A stretch of DNA of 64,000 bases from Flagellimonas meridianipacifica (GCF_003001695.1 NZ_PVYX01000002.1:1550001-1614000), one strand, 5' to 3'. Shown: positions 23,833-32,499, numbered from the stretch's first letter. The notes: generated from the sequence alone by a model not told the origin. Made by a program: numbers and translations.

Positions 23833-24840
23833 GTGCAAAGCGGATTGATTAGCATTTTAATACCATTCAAGAACACCGAAGCCTTTCTTGGAGAGTGTTT
23901 GGATTCCATTCTCAAGCAAACCTATACTAATTGGGAGGTGGTTGCAGTAGATGATGACTCAGCCGATTCCAGTTTAGAGCTGGTTTCTCAATATGGGAAA
24001 AAGGATACTAGGATAAAAGTCCTGAAAAATAGTGGTAAAGGAATTATCCCTGCCCTGCAAAAGGCCTATACCAATTGTAATGGACAATTTGTTACAAGGA
24101 TGGATTCTGATGATATCATGACTCCCAATCGGCTGGAATGGATGGTAAATGCCCTAACAAAAAATGGACAAGGTCATTTAGCGGTAGGTCAAGTGACTTA
24201 TTTTTCAGAAAAGGGTATAAGTGACGGCTATGCCCGATATGAAAAATGGCTCAACTCCTTGACCGAAAAGGGTAGTAACTATAGTGAAATCTACAAGGAA
24301 TGTGTCGTACCATCGCCCTGCTGGATGGTTTTCAGGAGTGATTTTGAGCAATGTGGAGGATTTGATATAAATCGATATCCCGAAGATTATGACCTGGCCT
24401 TTCGGTTCTACGAAAACCGATTAAAAGTACTTCCCTGCAATGAAATTCTTCATAAATGGCGTGATTATGACCATCGCGCTTCTAGGACAAGCGAGCACTA
24501 TGCCCAAAACTATTTTTTGGATATTAAACTTCATTACTTCTTGAAGTTGGATTATAAATCCAATAGGCAACTAGTGCTATGGGGTGCTGGTTACAAGGGA
24601 AAAGAGGTAGTCAAAAAACTAATGGAGAAACGAATTGATTTCGTTTGGCTCTGTGATAACCCGAAAAAAATTGGTACAAAAATTTATAATCAACCTCTCT
24701 TTCATTTTTCCGAATTATCCTCTTTAGACAATCCCCAAAGTATAATTACGGTAGCCAACATGCATGAACAAAAGGAAATCACATCTTTTTTGAATGAGTT
24801 GGGACATGCGCAAGGAAAAGATTATTTCTTTTTCTGCTAA
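23833..24840 (+). CDS. GT2 glycosyltransferase fused to a C-terminal nucleotide-binding domain
   Basis: 335 residues from a GTG start at 23833. Residues 4-225 are a GT-A family 2 domain (SILIPFKNTEAFLGECLDSILKQTYTNWEVVAVDD, sugar-nucleotide/metal motif MDSDD at 90-94, YPEDYDLAFRFYE). Residues 244-335 form a second domain starting QLVLWGAGYKGKEVVKKLMEKRIDFVWLCDNPKKIG. This resembles a PglD- or Rossmann-like nucleotide-binding unit seen on some surface-glycan enzymes. The fusion may couple sugar transfer to an acceptor or cofactor. No other glycan gene is adjacent, so the pathway is unknown. Confidence 0.85.
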   Translation: MQSGLISILIPFKNTEAFLGECLDSILKQTYTNWEVVAVDDDSADSSLELVSQYGKKDTRIKVLKNSGKGIIPALQKAYTNCNGQFVTRMDSDDIMTPNRLEWMVNALTKNGQGHLAVGQVTYFSEKGISDGYARYEKWLNSLTEKGSNYSEIYKECVVPSPCWMVFRSDFEQCGGFDINRYPEDYDLAFRFYENRLKVLPCNEILHKWRDYDHRASRTSEHYAQNYFLDIKLHYFLKLDYKSNRQLVLWGAGYKGKEVVKKLMEKRIDFVWLCDNPKKIGTKIYNQPLFHFSELSSLDNPQSIITVANMHEQKEITSFLNELGHAQGKDYFFFC

Positions 24841-24906
24841 GTCAACTAACCGTAAAATCAATCATCTGTTCAATGGAATTAGGGAAGTCTTAACAGCATT
24901 TCGGTC

Positions 24907-24936
24907 TTTGCCTAACTATTTTAATCGATATATTTG
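24907..24936 (+). promoter_or_regulatory. Bacteroidetes-type promoter for the BatA operon
   Basis: TTTG (24907-24910), an 18-base spacer, then TATATTTG (24929-24936), an exact match to TTTG-N-TAnnTTTG. It lies 16 bases before the ATG at 24953 and supports that start over an earlier in-frame one at 24794, which would overlap the glycosyltransferase gene. Confidence 0.65.
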
Positions 24937-24952
24937 TTTAACAATATTGGGA

Positions 24953-26881
24953 ATGCAGTTAAAACATCCGGAAATTCTTTGGGCCCTTCTTTTGCTCCTC
25001 ATCCCCATCATTATTCATCTTTTTCAGCTTAGGCGATTCAAAAAAACACCTTTTACGAATGTCGCTATGTTGCAAACGGTAGTGGTTGAATCCCGCAAGA
25101 GCAACACTTTAAAAAAATGGCTACTATTGCTTACTAGACTACTACTATTGGCAAGTATTATTATAGCTTTTGCCCAGCCCTTTACCGCCAGTAGTGATGC
25201 ATTACAAGAAAAGGAAACCGTTATTTATCTGGACAATTCGTTCAGTATGCAGGCCATGAAAAATGGGGTCAACCTACTTGAAAAGGCGACACAGGATTTA
25301 TTGAAACATATTGATAATGAACAGACTATTAACCTGTTTACCAATACCAATACGTATAAAGACGTAACGGTCAAAGACATTCAAAATACCCTTTTGTCAC
25401 TTCCGTTTACGTTCAGGCAATTGAACATAGATGATATCGTTCTAAAGGCAAACACACTGTTTTCTTCCAACCAGAACTCAAGAAAGAACCTGATTTTGAT
25501 ATCTGATTTTCAAAAAAGGTTGGACATGGAAAACAGGGATTCTATCGCGCAAAAGAACACCTATTTGGTTCCGATTACATCTGATAGATTAGTCAATGTA
25601 TCCATTGATTCTGTGAGTATTGAGGATACCAACGATGAGCAGCTAAAGTTAAGCGTTTTTTTAAGTGGTACTAATGTACCCGAGCCGGTTCCCGTTTCAT
25701 TATTTAATGGGGAGACACTTATTGCAAAATCCGCTGCCGATTTTGGAGACAATTCGCAGACTACGTTGAATTTTTCCATTCCAAATACAGGTACAATCCA
25801 TGGACAACTTAAGCTTACGGATGGCGGATTATCTTTTGACAATGAATTCTATTTGAACTTGGACAGTAGAGAAAAGACCAAAGTCCTAAGCATTTCGGAT
25901 ACTGTTGAACCCAGTAACTACTTGGAACGGCTTTTTGGAAATGAAGAGTTTATCCTTTCACAATATCCATTGAACAACTTGGACTATAGTTTGATTGACA
26001 CACAAAACGTAATTATACTCAATGATTTAGAATCTATCCCAACTGGACTTGCTAGGATTTTATCGGCTTTTAAAAATAACGGAGGTAGTCTCGTGGTCAT
26101 TCCTTCTGAAAAAAGTGATATTCAATCATACAATCAATTGCTCTCCCAACATTTCAATACGACTATTTTACAGGGTCTAACACTCGACAAAAGAATTGCC
26201 AATATATCGTATGATCACCCTCTATATCGAAACGTGTTTGAAAAACGAATCGAAAACTTCCAATATCCACAGACCAATCAATACTTCAAAATCAGCACTG
26301 GAGCGCCAAAAATTCTATCCTACGAGGGGAATGACCCCTTTTTAATAGGTTTGGACGGGTTTTACTTTTTCACTTCATCGCTTAAAAGAGAAGTAAGTAA
26401 TTTCAAGGGATCGTCCCTAATTGTCCCAACGTTTTACAATATGGCACTATCAGGGCTTCAAGCCCCAGAGTTGTTCCATACGTTGGGCGAAACCAATGTT
26501 GTGGATATTGGTATTGAATTGGGCAACGAGAACATTTTGCATGTTAAGAAATCTGAAGACCAGTTTATCCCATTACAACAGTCTTTTCCAAATAAGGTGC
26601 AATTGACTTTTGATGAAAACCCAACCACCGATGGGGTTTATGAAATTGTCAATGAGGAAAATGTGATAAAACAAATCAGCTTTAACTATCCACGGGATGA
26701 AAGTAAATTGGAGTATTTGGAGGTTGACAATTTATCCAACGTCACAGTAAGGGAATCCGTAGGCTCTTTGTTTGAGCTTTTGGAGAAAGAAAGTAGTATT
26801 ACCGCATATTGGAAATGGTTTGTTATTTTAGCGCTGCTACTTGCACTAGTGGAGGTAATCATCCAAAAATTTGTTACATGA
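24953..26881 (+). CDS. BatA-type membrane protein with degenerate VWA domain
   Basis: 642 residues from the ATG at 24953 (MQLKHPEILWALLLLLIP). The N-terminal aerotolerance (BatA) domain has the typical IIIHLFQLRRFKKTPFTNVAML, then a second hydrophobic helix (LLLLTRLLLLASIIIAFAQPF). A von Willebrand-like section begins VIYLDNSFSMQAM (a D-x-S-x-S metal site, with N for the middle residue). A long periplasmic region and a C-terminal TM helix (WFVILALLLALVEVII) follow. Bat-family proteins are implicated in stress tolerance in Bacteroides; the exact role is unknown. The stop overlaps the next ATG (ATGA, 26878-26881). Confidence 0.85.
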   Translation: MQLKHPEILWALLLLLIPIIIHLFQLRRFKKTPFTNVAMLQTVVVESRKSNTLKKWLLLLTRLLLLASIIIAFAQPFTASSDALQEKETVIYLDNSFSMQAMKNGVNLLEKATQDLLKHIDNEQTINLFTNTNTYKDVTVKDIQNTLLSLPFTFRQLNIDDIVLKANTLFSSNQNSRKNLILISDFQKRLDMENRDSIAQKNTYLVPITSDRLVNVSIDSVSIEDTNDEQLKLSVFLSGTNVPEPVPVSLFNGETLIAKSAADFGDNSQTTLNFSIPNTGTIHGQLKLTDGGLSFDNEFYLNLDSREKTKVLSISDTVEPSNYLERLFGNEEFILSQYPLNNLDYSLIDTQNVIILNDLESIPTGLARILSAFKNNGGSLVVIPSEKSDIQSYNQLLSQHFNTTILQGLTLDKRIANISYDHPLYRNVFEKRIENFQYPQTNQYFKISTGAPKILSYEGNDPFLIGLDGFYFFTSSLKREVSNFKGSSLIVPTFYNMALSGLQAPELFHTLGETNVVDIGIELGNENILHVKKSEDQFIPLQQSFPNKVQLTFDENPTTDGVYEIVNEENVIKQISFNYPRDESKLEYLEVDNLSNVTVRESVGSLFELLEKESSITAYWKWFVILALLLALVEVIIQKFVT

Positions 26882-28134
26882 ACATCCTGATAAAGTCAGC
26901 CAAAATAGTATCTCCAGAAAATTCGGCATTGCACTTAAAAAAAAGGGATGTTTTCATTAAAAAGGGGATTATTGAGAAAATCGCTGCCTCTATTGATGAT
27001 ATTCCTTCCGGCACCAAAATAATTGAACATAAAAATTTGCATGCATCTATCGGATGGTTAGACACGAGTGTCAGTTTTGGGGAACCGGGCCATGAAGAAC
27101 GTGAAACTATTCAAAATGGCTTACAAGTTGCGGCTAAAAGTGGGTTTACAAATGTTGTTCTAAACCCAACAACGACCCCAGTTCCGGACACTAGCTCCGA
27201 TATCGTTTTTCTAATAGAAAGAGCTAAAGGAAATGGTACGCAACTACATCCTCTTGGAAGTTTATCTAAAAACTCAAAAGGAGTTGATTTGGCGGAGCTT
27301 TTCGATATGCACAATGCCGGGGCTGTAGGATTCTACGATTTCAAAAGCCAAATTACCAATCCCAATCTATTGAAAATAGCCCTATTGTATGCGCAAAGCT
27401 TTGATGGACTCATTTGTTCTTTTCCAGAGGATATACAGATTAAAGGTAAAGGGGTGGTTAATGAAGGTGAGATGTCAACTTCACTTGGATTGAAAGGTAT
27501 TCCTGGATTGGCGGAAGAACTTCAAATTTCAAGAGATCTTTTTATCCTTGAATATACAGGAGGAAAGTTACATATTCCTACTATCTCGACGGCCAATTCC
27601 GTTAAACTTATAGCAGCGGCCAAAAGGAAAGGCTTAGATGTAAGTTGTAGTGTGGCGATACACAATCTCTTGATAACCGACGATACTCTTTCTGATTTTG
27701 ACACTTCCTTTAAAGTAAGCCCACCTTTACGGACAAAACAAGATGCAAAAGCCTTGATAAAAGGGTTAAAGGACGGGACGATTGATTTTGTGACCACAGA
27801 CCATACTCCTTTAGATATTGAAGAAAAACGCTTGGAATTTGATAACGCTCATGCAGGCACCATAGGGTTAGAATCTGCATTTGGCAGTCTTAACCCAGTC
27901 TTCGGATTGGAAGAAACAGTTGGGTTACTTACCAAAGGTTGGGAACGATTCAATATAGAAAAACCGAAAATTGAGACGGGCAGCCCTGCTTGTTTTACTC
28001 TATTTGAACCTTATGAAGAATGGTACTTCACTGAGAAAGATATCAAATCCACTTCAAGGAACAGTATGTTTTTGGATGCCCCTCAGAAGGGAAGGGTAAT
28101 CGGAACAATTTCGAATAACACTCTAACACTGTAA
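26878..28134 (+). CDS. Dihydroorotase homologue lacking metal ligands
   Basis: 418 residues from the ATG at 26878. The amidohydrolase fold and dihydroorotase family signatures are clear (EPGHEERETIQNGLQVAAKSGFTNVVLNPTTTPVPDT, GTIGLESAFGSL). The metal-binding residues are not: the usual D-x-H-x-H is D62-T-S64-V-S66, the next Arg is G68, and the LHIxH block reads LHIPT (T235). The block usually holding HH reads IHN. D308-H309 in TTDHTPLD remains. It is therefore probably not an active hydrolase. Degenerate dihydroorotases elsewhere act as structural partners of aspartate carbamoyltransferase. Its operon with BatA suggests another role. Confidence 0.85.
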   Translation: MNILIKSAKIVSPENSALHLKKRDVFIKKGIIEKIAASIDDIPSGTKIIEHKNLHASIGWLDTSVSFGEPGHEERETIQNGLQVAAKSGFTNVVLNPTTTPVPDTSSDIVFLIERAKGNGTQLHPLGSLSKNSKGVDLAELFDMHNAGAVGFYDFKSQITNPNLLKIALLYAQSFDGLICSFPEDIQIKGKGVVNEGEMSTSLGLKGIPGLAEELQISRDLFILEYTGGKLHIPTISTANSVKLIAAAKRKGLDVSCSVAIHNLLITDDTLSDFDTSFKVSPPLRTKQDAKALIKGLKDGTIDFVTTDHTPLDIEEKRLEFDNAHAGTIGLESAFGSLNPVFGLEETVGLLTKGWERFNIEKPKIETGSPACFTLFEPYEEWYFTEKDIKSTSRNSMFLDAPQKGRVIGTISNNTLTL

Positions 28135-28138
28135 GGCT

Positions 28139-28462
28139 TTGACAACCGAAAAAGAAGGCAGGACTACCGCTTCAGTTGCTTATTTAACCATTGTAGGTAG
28201 TTTGATAGCGTTGACCATGAATATGGAACCCAAAAATACCTTCGCTCGCTTTCACATCCGACAGGCATTTGGAATTCACCTGCTGTATCATGGACTAGCT
28301 ATTGTGCTTACTTTTGCGGGTATTGTGCAAGTCTCGTTTTGGTTGTTTATCGCCTATATCATTCTAGCACTATATGGAATGCTCGGTGCACTGAACCAAC
28401 AAAGGCAGTCCATTCCTGTAATAGGACCTTATTTTCAAAAATGGTTTACCTTTATTTCATAA
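28139..28462 (+). CDS. Small DUF4870-like membrane protein
   Basis: 107 residues from a TTG start at 28139, 4 bases after the dihydroorotase-like gene. Three hydrophobic segments (SVAYLTIVGSLIALTMNM, LYHGLAIVLTFAGIVQVSFWLFIAYIILALYGMLGAL) surround the motif FARFHIRQAFGIHLLYHG. The end is IPVIGPYFQKWFTFI. This F-x-x-FHIRQAxG motif is typical of the DUF4870 / import-component-like family of short three-helix membrane proteins with unknown function. It lies in the BatA-to-esterase operon. Confidence 0.8.
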   Translation: MTTEKEGRTTASVAYLTIVGSLIALTMNMEPKNTFARFHIRQAFGIHLLYHGLAIVLTFAGIVQVSFWLFIAYIILALYGMLGALNQQRQSIPVIGPYFQKWFTFIS

Positions 28463-28472
28463 ATTTTAATTC

Positions 28473-29132
28473 ATGTCCCCCACCTCGCTTTCATTAACCT
28501 ACTTGGTACAACCTTCCAAAATCCAAAACTCCAAGACCCCGGCCATTTTTATGTTCCATGGGTACGGAAGCAACGAGGAAGATTTGTTCTCTTTTGCCCC
28601 CGAGCTTCCCGAAGAGTTTACCATTTTTTCGGTGAGAGCGCCCTTTTCTTTGGAACCATTTGGCTATGCTTGGTATGCCATTAACTTTGATGCAGAATAC
28701 GGAAAATGGAGTGACGATCAACAAGCTATTGAATCCAGGGACAAGATTTTGGCCTTTATAGATGAGGCTATTGAAGCCTATCAGCTGGATGCAGATAATA
28801 TCACACTGTTAGGATTTAGCCAGGGAACCATTTTGAGCTATTCTGTAGCCTTGTCCTATCCAGAAAAAGTCAAAAATATAGTGGCACTTAGCGGGTATAT
28901 CAATGAAAAAATATTGTTGGATGGGTATAAAACCAAAAATTTAAAACATTTGAATTTTTATGCCTCTCATGGGCAGGTTGACCAGGTGATTCCTTTGGAA
29001 TGGGCGCAAAAAACTCCAGAAATCCTTGAAAACTTGGGCATACCTTTTAAATACGAAGAGTTTCCTGTAGGTCATGGGGTTTCTCCACAAAACTTTTATT
29101 CCTTTAAAACGTGGCTTGAGGAGAGAATTTAG
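28473..29132 (+). CDS. Phospholipase/carboxylesterase family alpha/beta hydrolase
   Basis: 219 residues with the full catalytic set: nucleophile GFSQG with Ser116, Asp170 in SHGQVDQVIP, His201 in FPVGHGVSP, and the oxyanion region MFHGYGSNEEDL. It is close to the cytosolic carboxylesterase/acyl-protein thioesterase group (PF02230). There is no signal peptide. The gene closes the BatA operon. Its stop overlaps by 4 bases the end of the convergent gene at 29129. Confidence 0.92.
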   Translation: MSPTSLSLTYLVQPSKIQNSKTPAIFMFHGYGSNEEDLFSFAPELPEEFTIFSVRAPFSLEPFGYAWYAINFDAEYGKWSDDQQAIESRDKILAFIDEAIEAYQLDADNITLLGFSQGTILSYSVALSYPEKVKNIVALSGYINEKILLDGYKTKNLKHLNFYASHGQVDQVIPLEWAQKTPEILENLGIPFKYEEFPVGHGVSPQNFYSFKTWLEERI

Positions 29133-29623
29133 TTGCTCCTCGTATATAACAAGTGGTCCAATAAAGTAAAGTCGACGCTAAGATTGTCCTTTAACTCGTA
29201 TTGAATAATAAGATCTCCCCAGAATTTTCCATCCGAGAAGTCGGCCAGTAGCCATTTATGATTAAGCACTTTTATCTTGTTGATCTTAAAATCACTGTTC
29301 ATGCCTTCATAAGGAATCAAAGGATTATCTCCAGAGCGTTCATTGGTCTCCAATAACTTATCTGCAATGTATCGGGCAGGATTTTGCAACTCCAAATGGT
29401 CGTAATAGGCCAAGGCATCATCATTGTTTTCCAAAGAGAAATATTGCATATCCAGAATCTTTAGTTGCGCATTCTGGATGGAATCCTTCAGTGATTGATT
29501 TTCATTTTCAAGCCGCTCAATATCTCCATTCATATCTTTTTGAAGATTATTGGTGCTTACAAATTGATACAGGGCAATCAGGGCTGCAAAAACGAATAGA
29601 TATAAAAAAATCTTGTTCTTCAT
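29129..29623 (-). CDS. Membrane-anchored coiled-coil protein, unknown
   Basis: 164 residues: a TM helix at 4-22 (IFLYLFVFAALIALYQFV), a coiled coil at about 30-60 (DIERLENENQSLKDSIQNAQLKILDMQ), then a small soluble domain (YYDHLELQNPARYIADKLLETNERSGDNPLIPYEGM, WLLADFSDGKFWGDLIIQYELKDN). I do not recognise a family; related proteins occur in flavobacteria behind an MBL hydrolase, as here. The start ATG overlaps the end of that upstream gene by 4 bases. The protein probably faces the periplasm and could be a partner of the hydrolase. Confidence 0.7.
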   Translation of the reverse strand: MKNKIFLYLFVFAALIALYQFVSTNNLQKDMNGDIERLENENQSLKDSIQNAQLKILDMQYFSLENNDDALAYYDHLELQNPARYIADKLLETNERSGDNPLIPYEGMNSDFKINKIKVLNHKWLLADFSDGKFWGDLIIQYELKDNLSVDFTLLDHLLYTRSN

Positions 29624-30405
29624 GAAATAGGTATGTTCAATTTAAGATTGTCGTAAGCCAAGTGCACATTATCAGGTAATTTCTTTTCCACTTCTTCATG
29701 AAAACCCAATAAATGACTAATATGAGTGAAATAAGTCTTATCCGCACCGATCATCTCAGCAAATTCAACTGCTTCCTCCAGATTAAAGTGCGAATGATGC
29801 GGTTCTTCCCTTAAAGCATTCACTACCAAAACCTTAGCTCCCATTATTTTTTGCACTTGGTCTTCTTCCACACGTTTTACATCCGTTAAATACACAAAAT
29901 CTCCAATACGATAGCCAAAAACCTGTAGTCTATTATGGAATGCTTCAATAGGAACCACATCCATTTCCCCTGCTTCAAATGGAGTGTCTTTAAAAACTTC
30001 ATTGACTTGAACAGCCGGTGCGCCAGGGTATCTATTTTCATCAGCAAAGATGTAATCGAACCGACGTTTAAGGGAATCAATCACCCTTTTATGGGCAAAA
30101 ATGGGTATATCTCCTTGTCTGAAAAAGAAGGGACGGATATCATCAATTCCAGCAGTGTGGTCAGCATGTTCATGTGTGAATAGAATGCCATCCAAGCTTG
30201 ATACCGAGTTGGTCAACATTTGTTGACGAAAATCGGGTCCACAATCAATAACAAAGTTGTACTCATTCCAAGAAACCAAAACGGAAACCCGTAACCGTTT
30301 GTCCCTTGAATCTTTGCTCAAACAGACAGGATGATTGCTACCAATTACGGGAATCCCCTGAGAGGTGCCCGTTCCTAAAAAAGTAATGGTCATCATATCA
30401 TCCAT
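29620..30405 (-). CDS. PhnP-like MBL-fold metal-dependent hydrolase
   Basis: 261 residues from the ATG at 30405; an upstream TTG (30414) and two inner ATGs are alternatives. The metallo-beta-lactamase motif THEHADH is at 77-83. FLGTGTSQGIPVIG, VIDCGPDFRQQML, IPIEAFHNRLQVFGYRIGDFVYLTD and the late His in HSHFNLEEAV and FTHISHLLG complete a two-metal site. The pattern matches the PhnP cyclic-phosphodiesterase group of the RNase Z-like superfamily. It probably cleaves phosphodiesters; the exact substrate is unknown. It is cytosolic and co-transcribed with the gene that overlaps its end. Confidence 0.85.
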   Translation of the reverse strand: MDDMMTITFLGTGTSQGIPVIGSNHPVCLSKDSRDKRLRVSVLVSWNEYNFVIDCGPDFRQQMLTNSVSSLDGILFTHEHADHTAGIDDIRPFFFRQGDIPIFAHKRVIDSLKRRFDYIFADENRYPGAPAVQVNEVFKDTPFEAGEMDVVPIEAFHNRLQVFGYRIGDFVYLTDVKRVEEDQVQKIMGAKVLVVNALREEPHHSHFNLEEAVEFAEMIGADKTYFTHISHLLGFHEEVEKKLPDNVHLAYDNLKLNIPIS

Positions 30406-30453
30406 TAAAATCAAAATTATAACTTATTTATGTAAATTGAAGGAATGAAAATG

Positions 30454-30461
30454 TAACTTTG
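30454..30461 (+). promoter_or_regulatory. Bacteroidetes -7 element upstream of the 30484 gene
   Basis: TAACTTTG matches TAnnTTTG exactly and lies 22 bases before the ATG at 30484. A TTG at 30437-30439 is 14 bases upstream, shorter than usual spacing. Confidence 0.45.
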
Positions 30462-30483
30462 TTTTTAGCTAAACCATTCAGTT

Positions 30484-31941
30484 ATGTCTACCGTTGCCAG
30501 CGAAGAAAACGCTTTTGAGAATATTCTCTCCATAAAGGCAAAAACACTCCGAATAAATCTTAATAGAAACATCTACGGCACTTTCGCCGAAATAGGAGCA
30601 GGACAAGAAACTGCGAGACAGTTTTTTAGAGCTGGAGGTGCTTCCGGTACCATTGCAAAGGCGATGAGTGCTTATGATAAAGCTTTTAGTGACGCCATTT
30701 ATGGGGTGGAAAAAGATGGACGTTATGTGACCCAAGCCAGATTGAAGCGTATGTTGGTGCATGAGATGGATTTGGTAGAAAAGCGAATCACCAGGGAAAG
30801 TAATCCCGACTATTTGTTTTTTACCTATGCCAATACAGTAGCTACAATTGATTTTTCCAAACGGTACAAAGGGCATGGCTGGTTAGGGATTCGTTTTCAA
30901 TTGGACCCCAAGCAGAAGGAGTTTGACGAAATAATACTTCACGTTCGTTTTAAACAAAATGAAGCTAGGTTACAGCAAGAAACCCTTGGGACACTGGGCG
31001 TAAACCTTATTTATGGCGCCTTTTTTAAGCACAGCGAACCACGTGTCCTTTTGAAAGAACTTTACGACCATATTGATAAGGATACCTTGGAAATTGATAT
31101 GGTCAACTTTTTGGGACCAAGTTTTAAGGATGTGGACAACCGCCTGATGAGTCTTCAACTTATTAGAAACGGTATGACCGATGCGGTTATGTTTGGTCCA
31201 GATGGTAACAACTTGTTACCTGCTGCGGTTCTTTATAAAAAGAATATCCTTGCCCTTAGGGGTAGTTTCCGACCCGTGACGAAAGTCAACATGGATATGT
31301 TCCAGAAGTCCTATGATATTTTCATACGTGAACAAACCGTGGAATATGAAAATACAATCGTTGTTTTCGAAATCACTTTGTCCAATCTAAAAGCAGCTGG
31401 CGAAATAGACGAACAGGATTTTATGGATAGAGCTGAGCTGTTGAGTTCATTGGGACATACCGTGCTTATCTCAAATTTCCAGGAATACTATAAACTGGTG
31501 GAATATTTTAACAACTACACCAAGGCCAAACTTGGGTTGACCATGGGTATCAACAACCTAATAGATGTTTTTGATGAAAAATACTATCGCCATTTGAGTG
31601 GTGGTATATTGGAAGCCTTTGGAAAGTTGTTCTTTAAAGACTTGAAGGTCTATTTATATCCCATGAAAGACCCGGAAACAGGTCAAATTATGACCAGTAA
31701 CAATGTAAAAGTGCATCCTAGGATGAAAGAACTCTACAAGTTTTTCAAATATAATGGGAAGGTCATGGACATTATTGATTATGACCCAGACATTATGAAC
31801 ATATTCTCTAGAGATGTACTGAAACGGATAGCCAGTGGTGAAGGCGGCTGGGAAGAAATGTTACCTGAAGGTATTGCAGAAATGATAAAGGAAAAACATC
31901 TTTTCCAAAGAAAAGAGCTTGCAGAAAAGCCAAAAGCATAA
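30484..31941 (+). CDS. Highly conserved flavobacterial protein of unknown function
   Basis: 485 residues, cytosolic, with no signal peptide or TM helix. The N-terminus (SIKAKTLRINLNRNIYGTFAEIGAGQETARQFFRAGGASGTIAKAMSAYDK) and the middle (GTLGVNLIYGAFF, LMSLQLIRNGMTDAVMFGPDGNNLLPAAVLYKKNILALRGSFRPVTKVNMDM, MDRAELLSSLGHTVLISNFQEYYKLVEYF) belong to a family I recall as very strongly conserved in Bacteroidetes. Databases label it TonB-dependent receptor or nicotinate-nucleotide adenylyltransferase; neither fits, since there is no barrel or plug and no HxGH motif. The Gly-rich segments suggest an enzyme with a nucleotide or organic-acid substrate. It is monocistronic, with its own promoter and terminator. 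Confidence 0.8.
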   Translation: MSTVASEENAFENILSIKAKTLRINLNRNIYGTFAEIGAGQETARQFFRAGGASGTIAKAMSAYDKAFSDAIYGVEKDGRYVTQARLKRMLVHEMDLVEKRITRESNPDYLFFTYANTVATIDFSKRYKGHGWLGIRFQLDPKQKEFDEIILHVRFKQNEARLQQETLGTLGVNLIYGAFFKHSEPRVLLKELYDHIDKDTLEIDMVNFLGPSFKDVDNRLMSLQLIRNGMTDAVMFGPDGNNLLPAAVLYKKNILALRGSFRPVTKVNMDMFQKSYDIFIREQTVEYENTIVVFEITLSNLKAAGEIDEQDFMDRAELLSSLGHTVLISNFQEYYKLVEYFNNYTKAKLGLTMGINNLIDVFDEKYYRHLSGGILEAFGKLFFKDLKVYLYPMKDPETGQIMTSNNVKVHPRMKELYKFFKYNGKVMDIIDYDPDIMNIFSRDVLKRIASGEGGWEEMLPEGIAEMIKEKHLFQRKELAEKPKA

Positions 31942-31964
31942 TATTATTCAATTATGAAAAAACA

Positions 31965-31990
31965 ACGGCACCAAAATGGTGCCGTTTTTG
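31965..31990. terminator. Bidirectional terminator
   Basis: ACGGCACCA (31965-31973) pairs with TGGTGCCGT (31977-31985), followed by TTTTT on the plus strand and preceded by an A run that gives a T run on the minus strand. It serves both the 30484 gene and bcp, which converge here. Confidence 0.85.
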
Positions 31991-31991
31991 T

Positions 31992-32438
31992 TTAGTTGAG
32001 CAATTGCGCCGCGTGGTCTTTGGTTTTTACTTTTTCTATTACGCGTTCTATTACACCTTCTTCATCAATTACAAAAGTGGTTCTGTGTAAACCATCATAT
32101 TCCTTGCCCATGAATTTTTTAGGTCCCCATACCCCGAACGTTTCTATAACGGTATGGTCTTCGTCAGCCAATAGCGGAAAAGGGAAATCATACTTGTTTT
32201 TGAAGTTTGCCTGCTTTTTCTGGGAATCTTCACTAACCCCTAAGAGTTCATAGCCTTCTTCCTGCAACAAACCATAGTTATCCCTAAGGTTGCAAGCCTC
32301 CGCAGTGCATCCAGGGGTGTTGGCACGTGGATAGAAAAAAACCACCAGTTTTTTACCTCTATAATCCTGCAAATTAATTGTATTTCCGTCTTGGTCCTTT
32401 GCTGAAAATTCAGGTACTTTATCTCCTGCCTTGAGCAT
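31992..32438 (-). CDS. bcp: Thioredoxin-dependent thiol peroxidase Bcp (PrxQ)
   Basis: 148 residues from the ATG at 32438 (MLKAGDKVPEF); another ATG two codons upstream is possible. Peroxidatic Cys44 and resolving Cys49 lie in TPGCTAEACN, the PrxQ-type arrangement. FYPRANTPGC and LLADEDHTVIETFGVWGPKKFMGKEYDGLHRTTFVIDEEG are the family body. The enzyme reduces hydroperoxides with thioredoxin in the cytosol. It is divergent from nth. Confidence 0.95.
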   Translation of the reverse strand: MLKAGDKVPEFSAKDQDGNTINLQDYRGKKLVVFFYPRANTPGCTAEACNLRDNYGLLQEEGYELLGVSEDSQKKQANFKNKYDFPFPLLADEDHTVIETFGVWGPKKFMGKEYDGLHRTTFVIDEEGVIERVIEKVKTKDHAAQLLN

Positions 32439-32499
32439 ATTCATAATAATCTTCTTGATTTAATATTGTTTAACTTATTTCAGGTAAATTTAAACAAAA

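Noticed and set aside
24794..24952. Earlier in-frame start for the BatA-type gene
   Set aside because: It would overlap the glycosyltransferase gene and lacks the BatA N-terminus; the promoter at 24907-24936 and MQLKHPEILW start fit the family.
26878..28134. Calling this gene pyrC (active dihydroorotase)
   Set aside because: The HxH and a further metal His are substituted by Ser/Ser/Thr, so catalysis is unlikely.
30484..31941. Names TonB-dependent receptor or nicotinate-nucleotide adenylyltransferase
   Set aside because: No signal peptide, plug or barrel is present, and no HxGH nucleotidyltransferase motif is seen.
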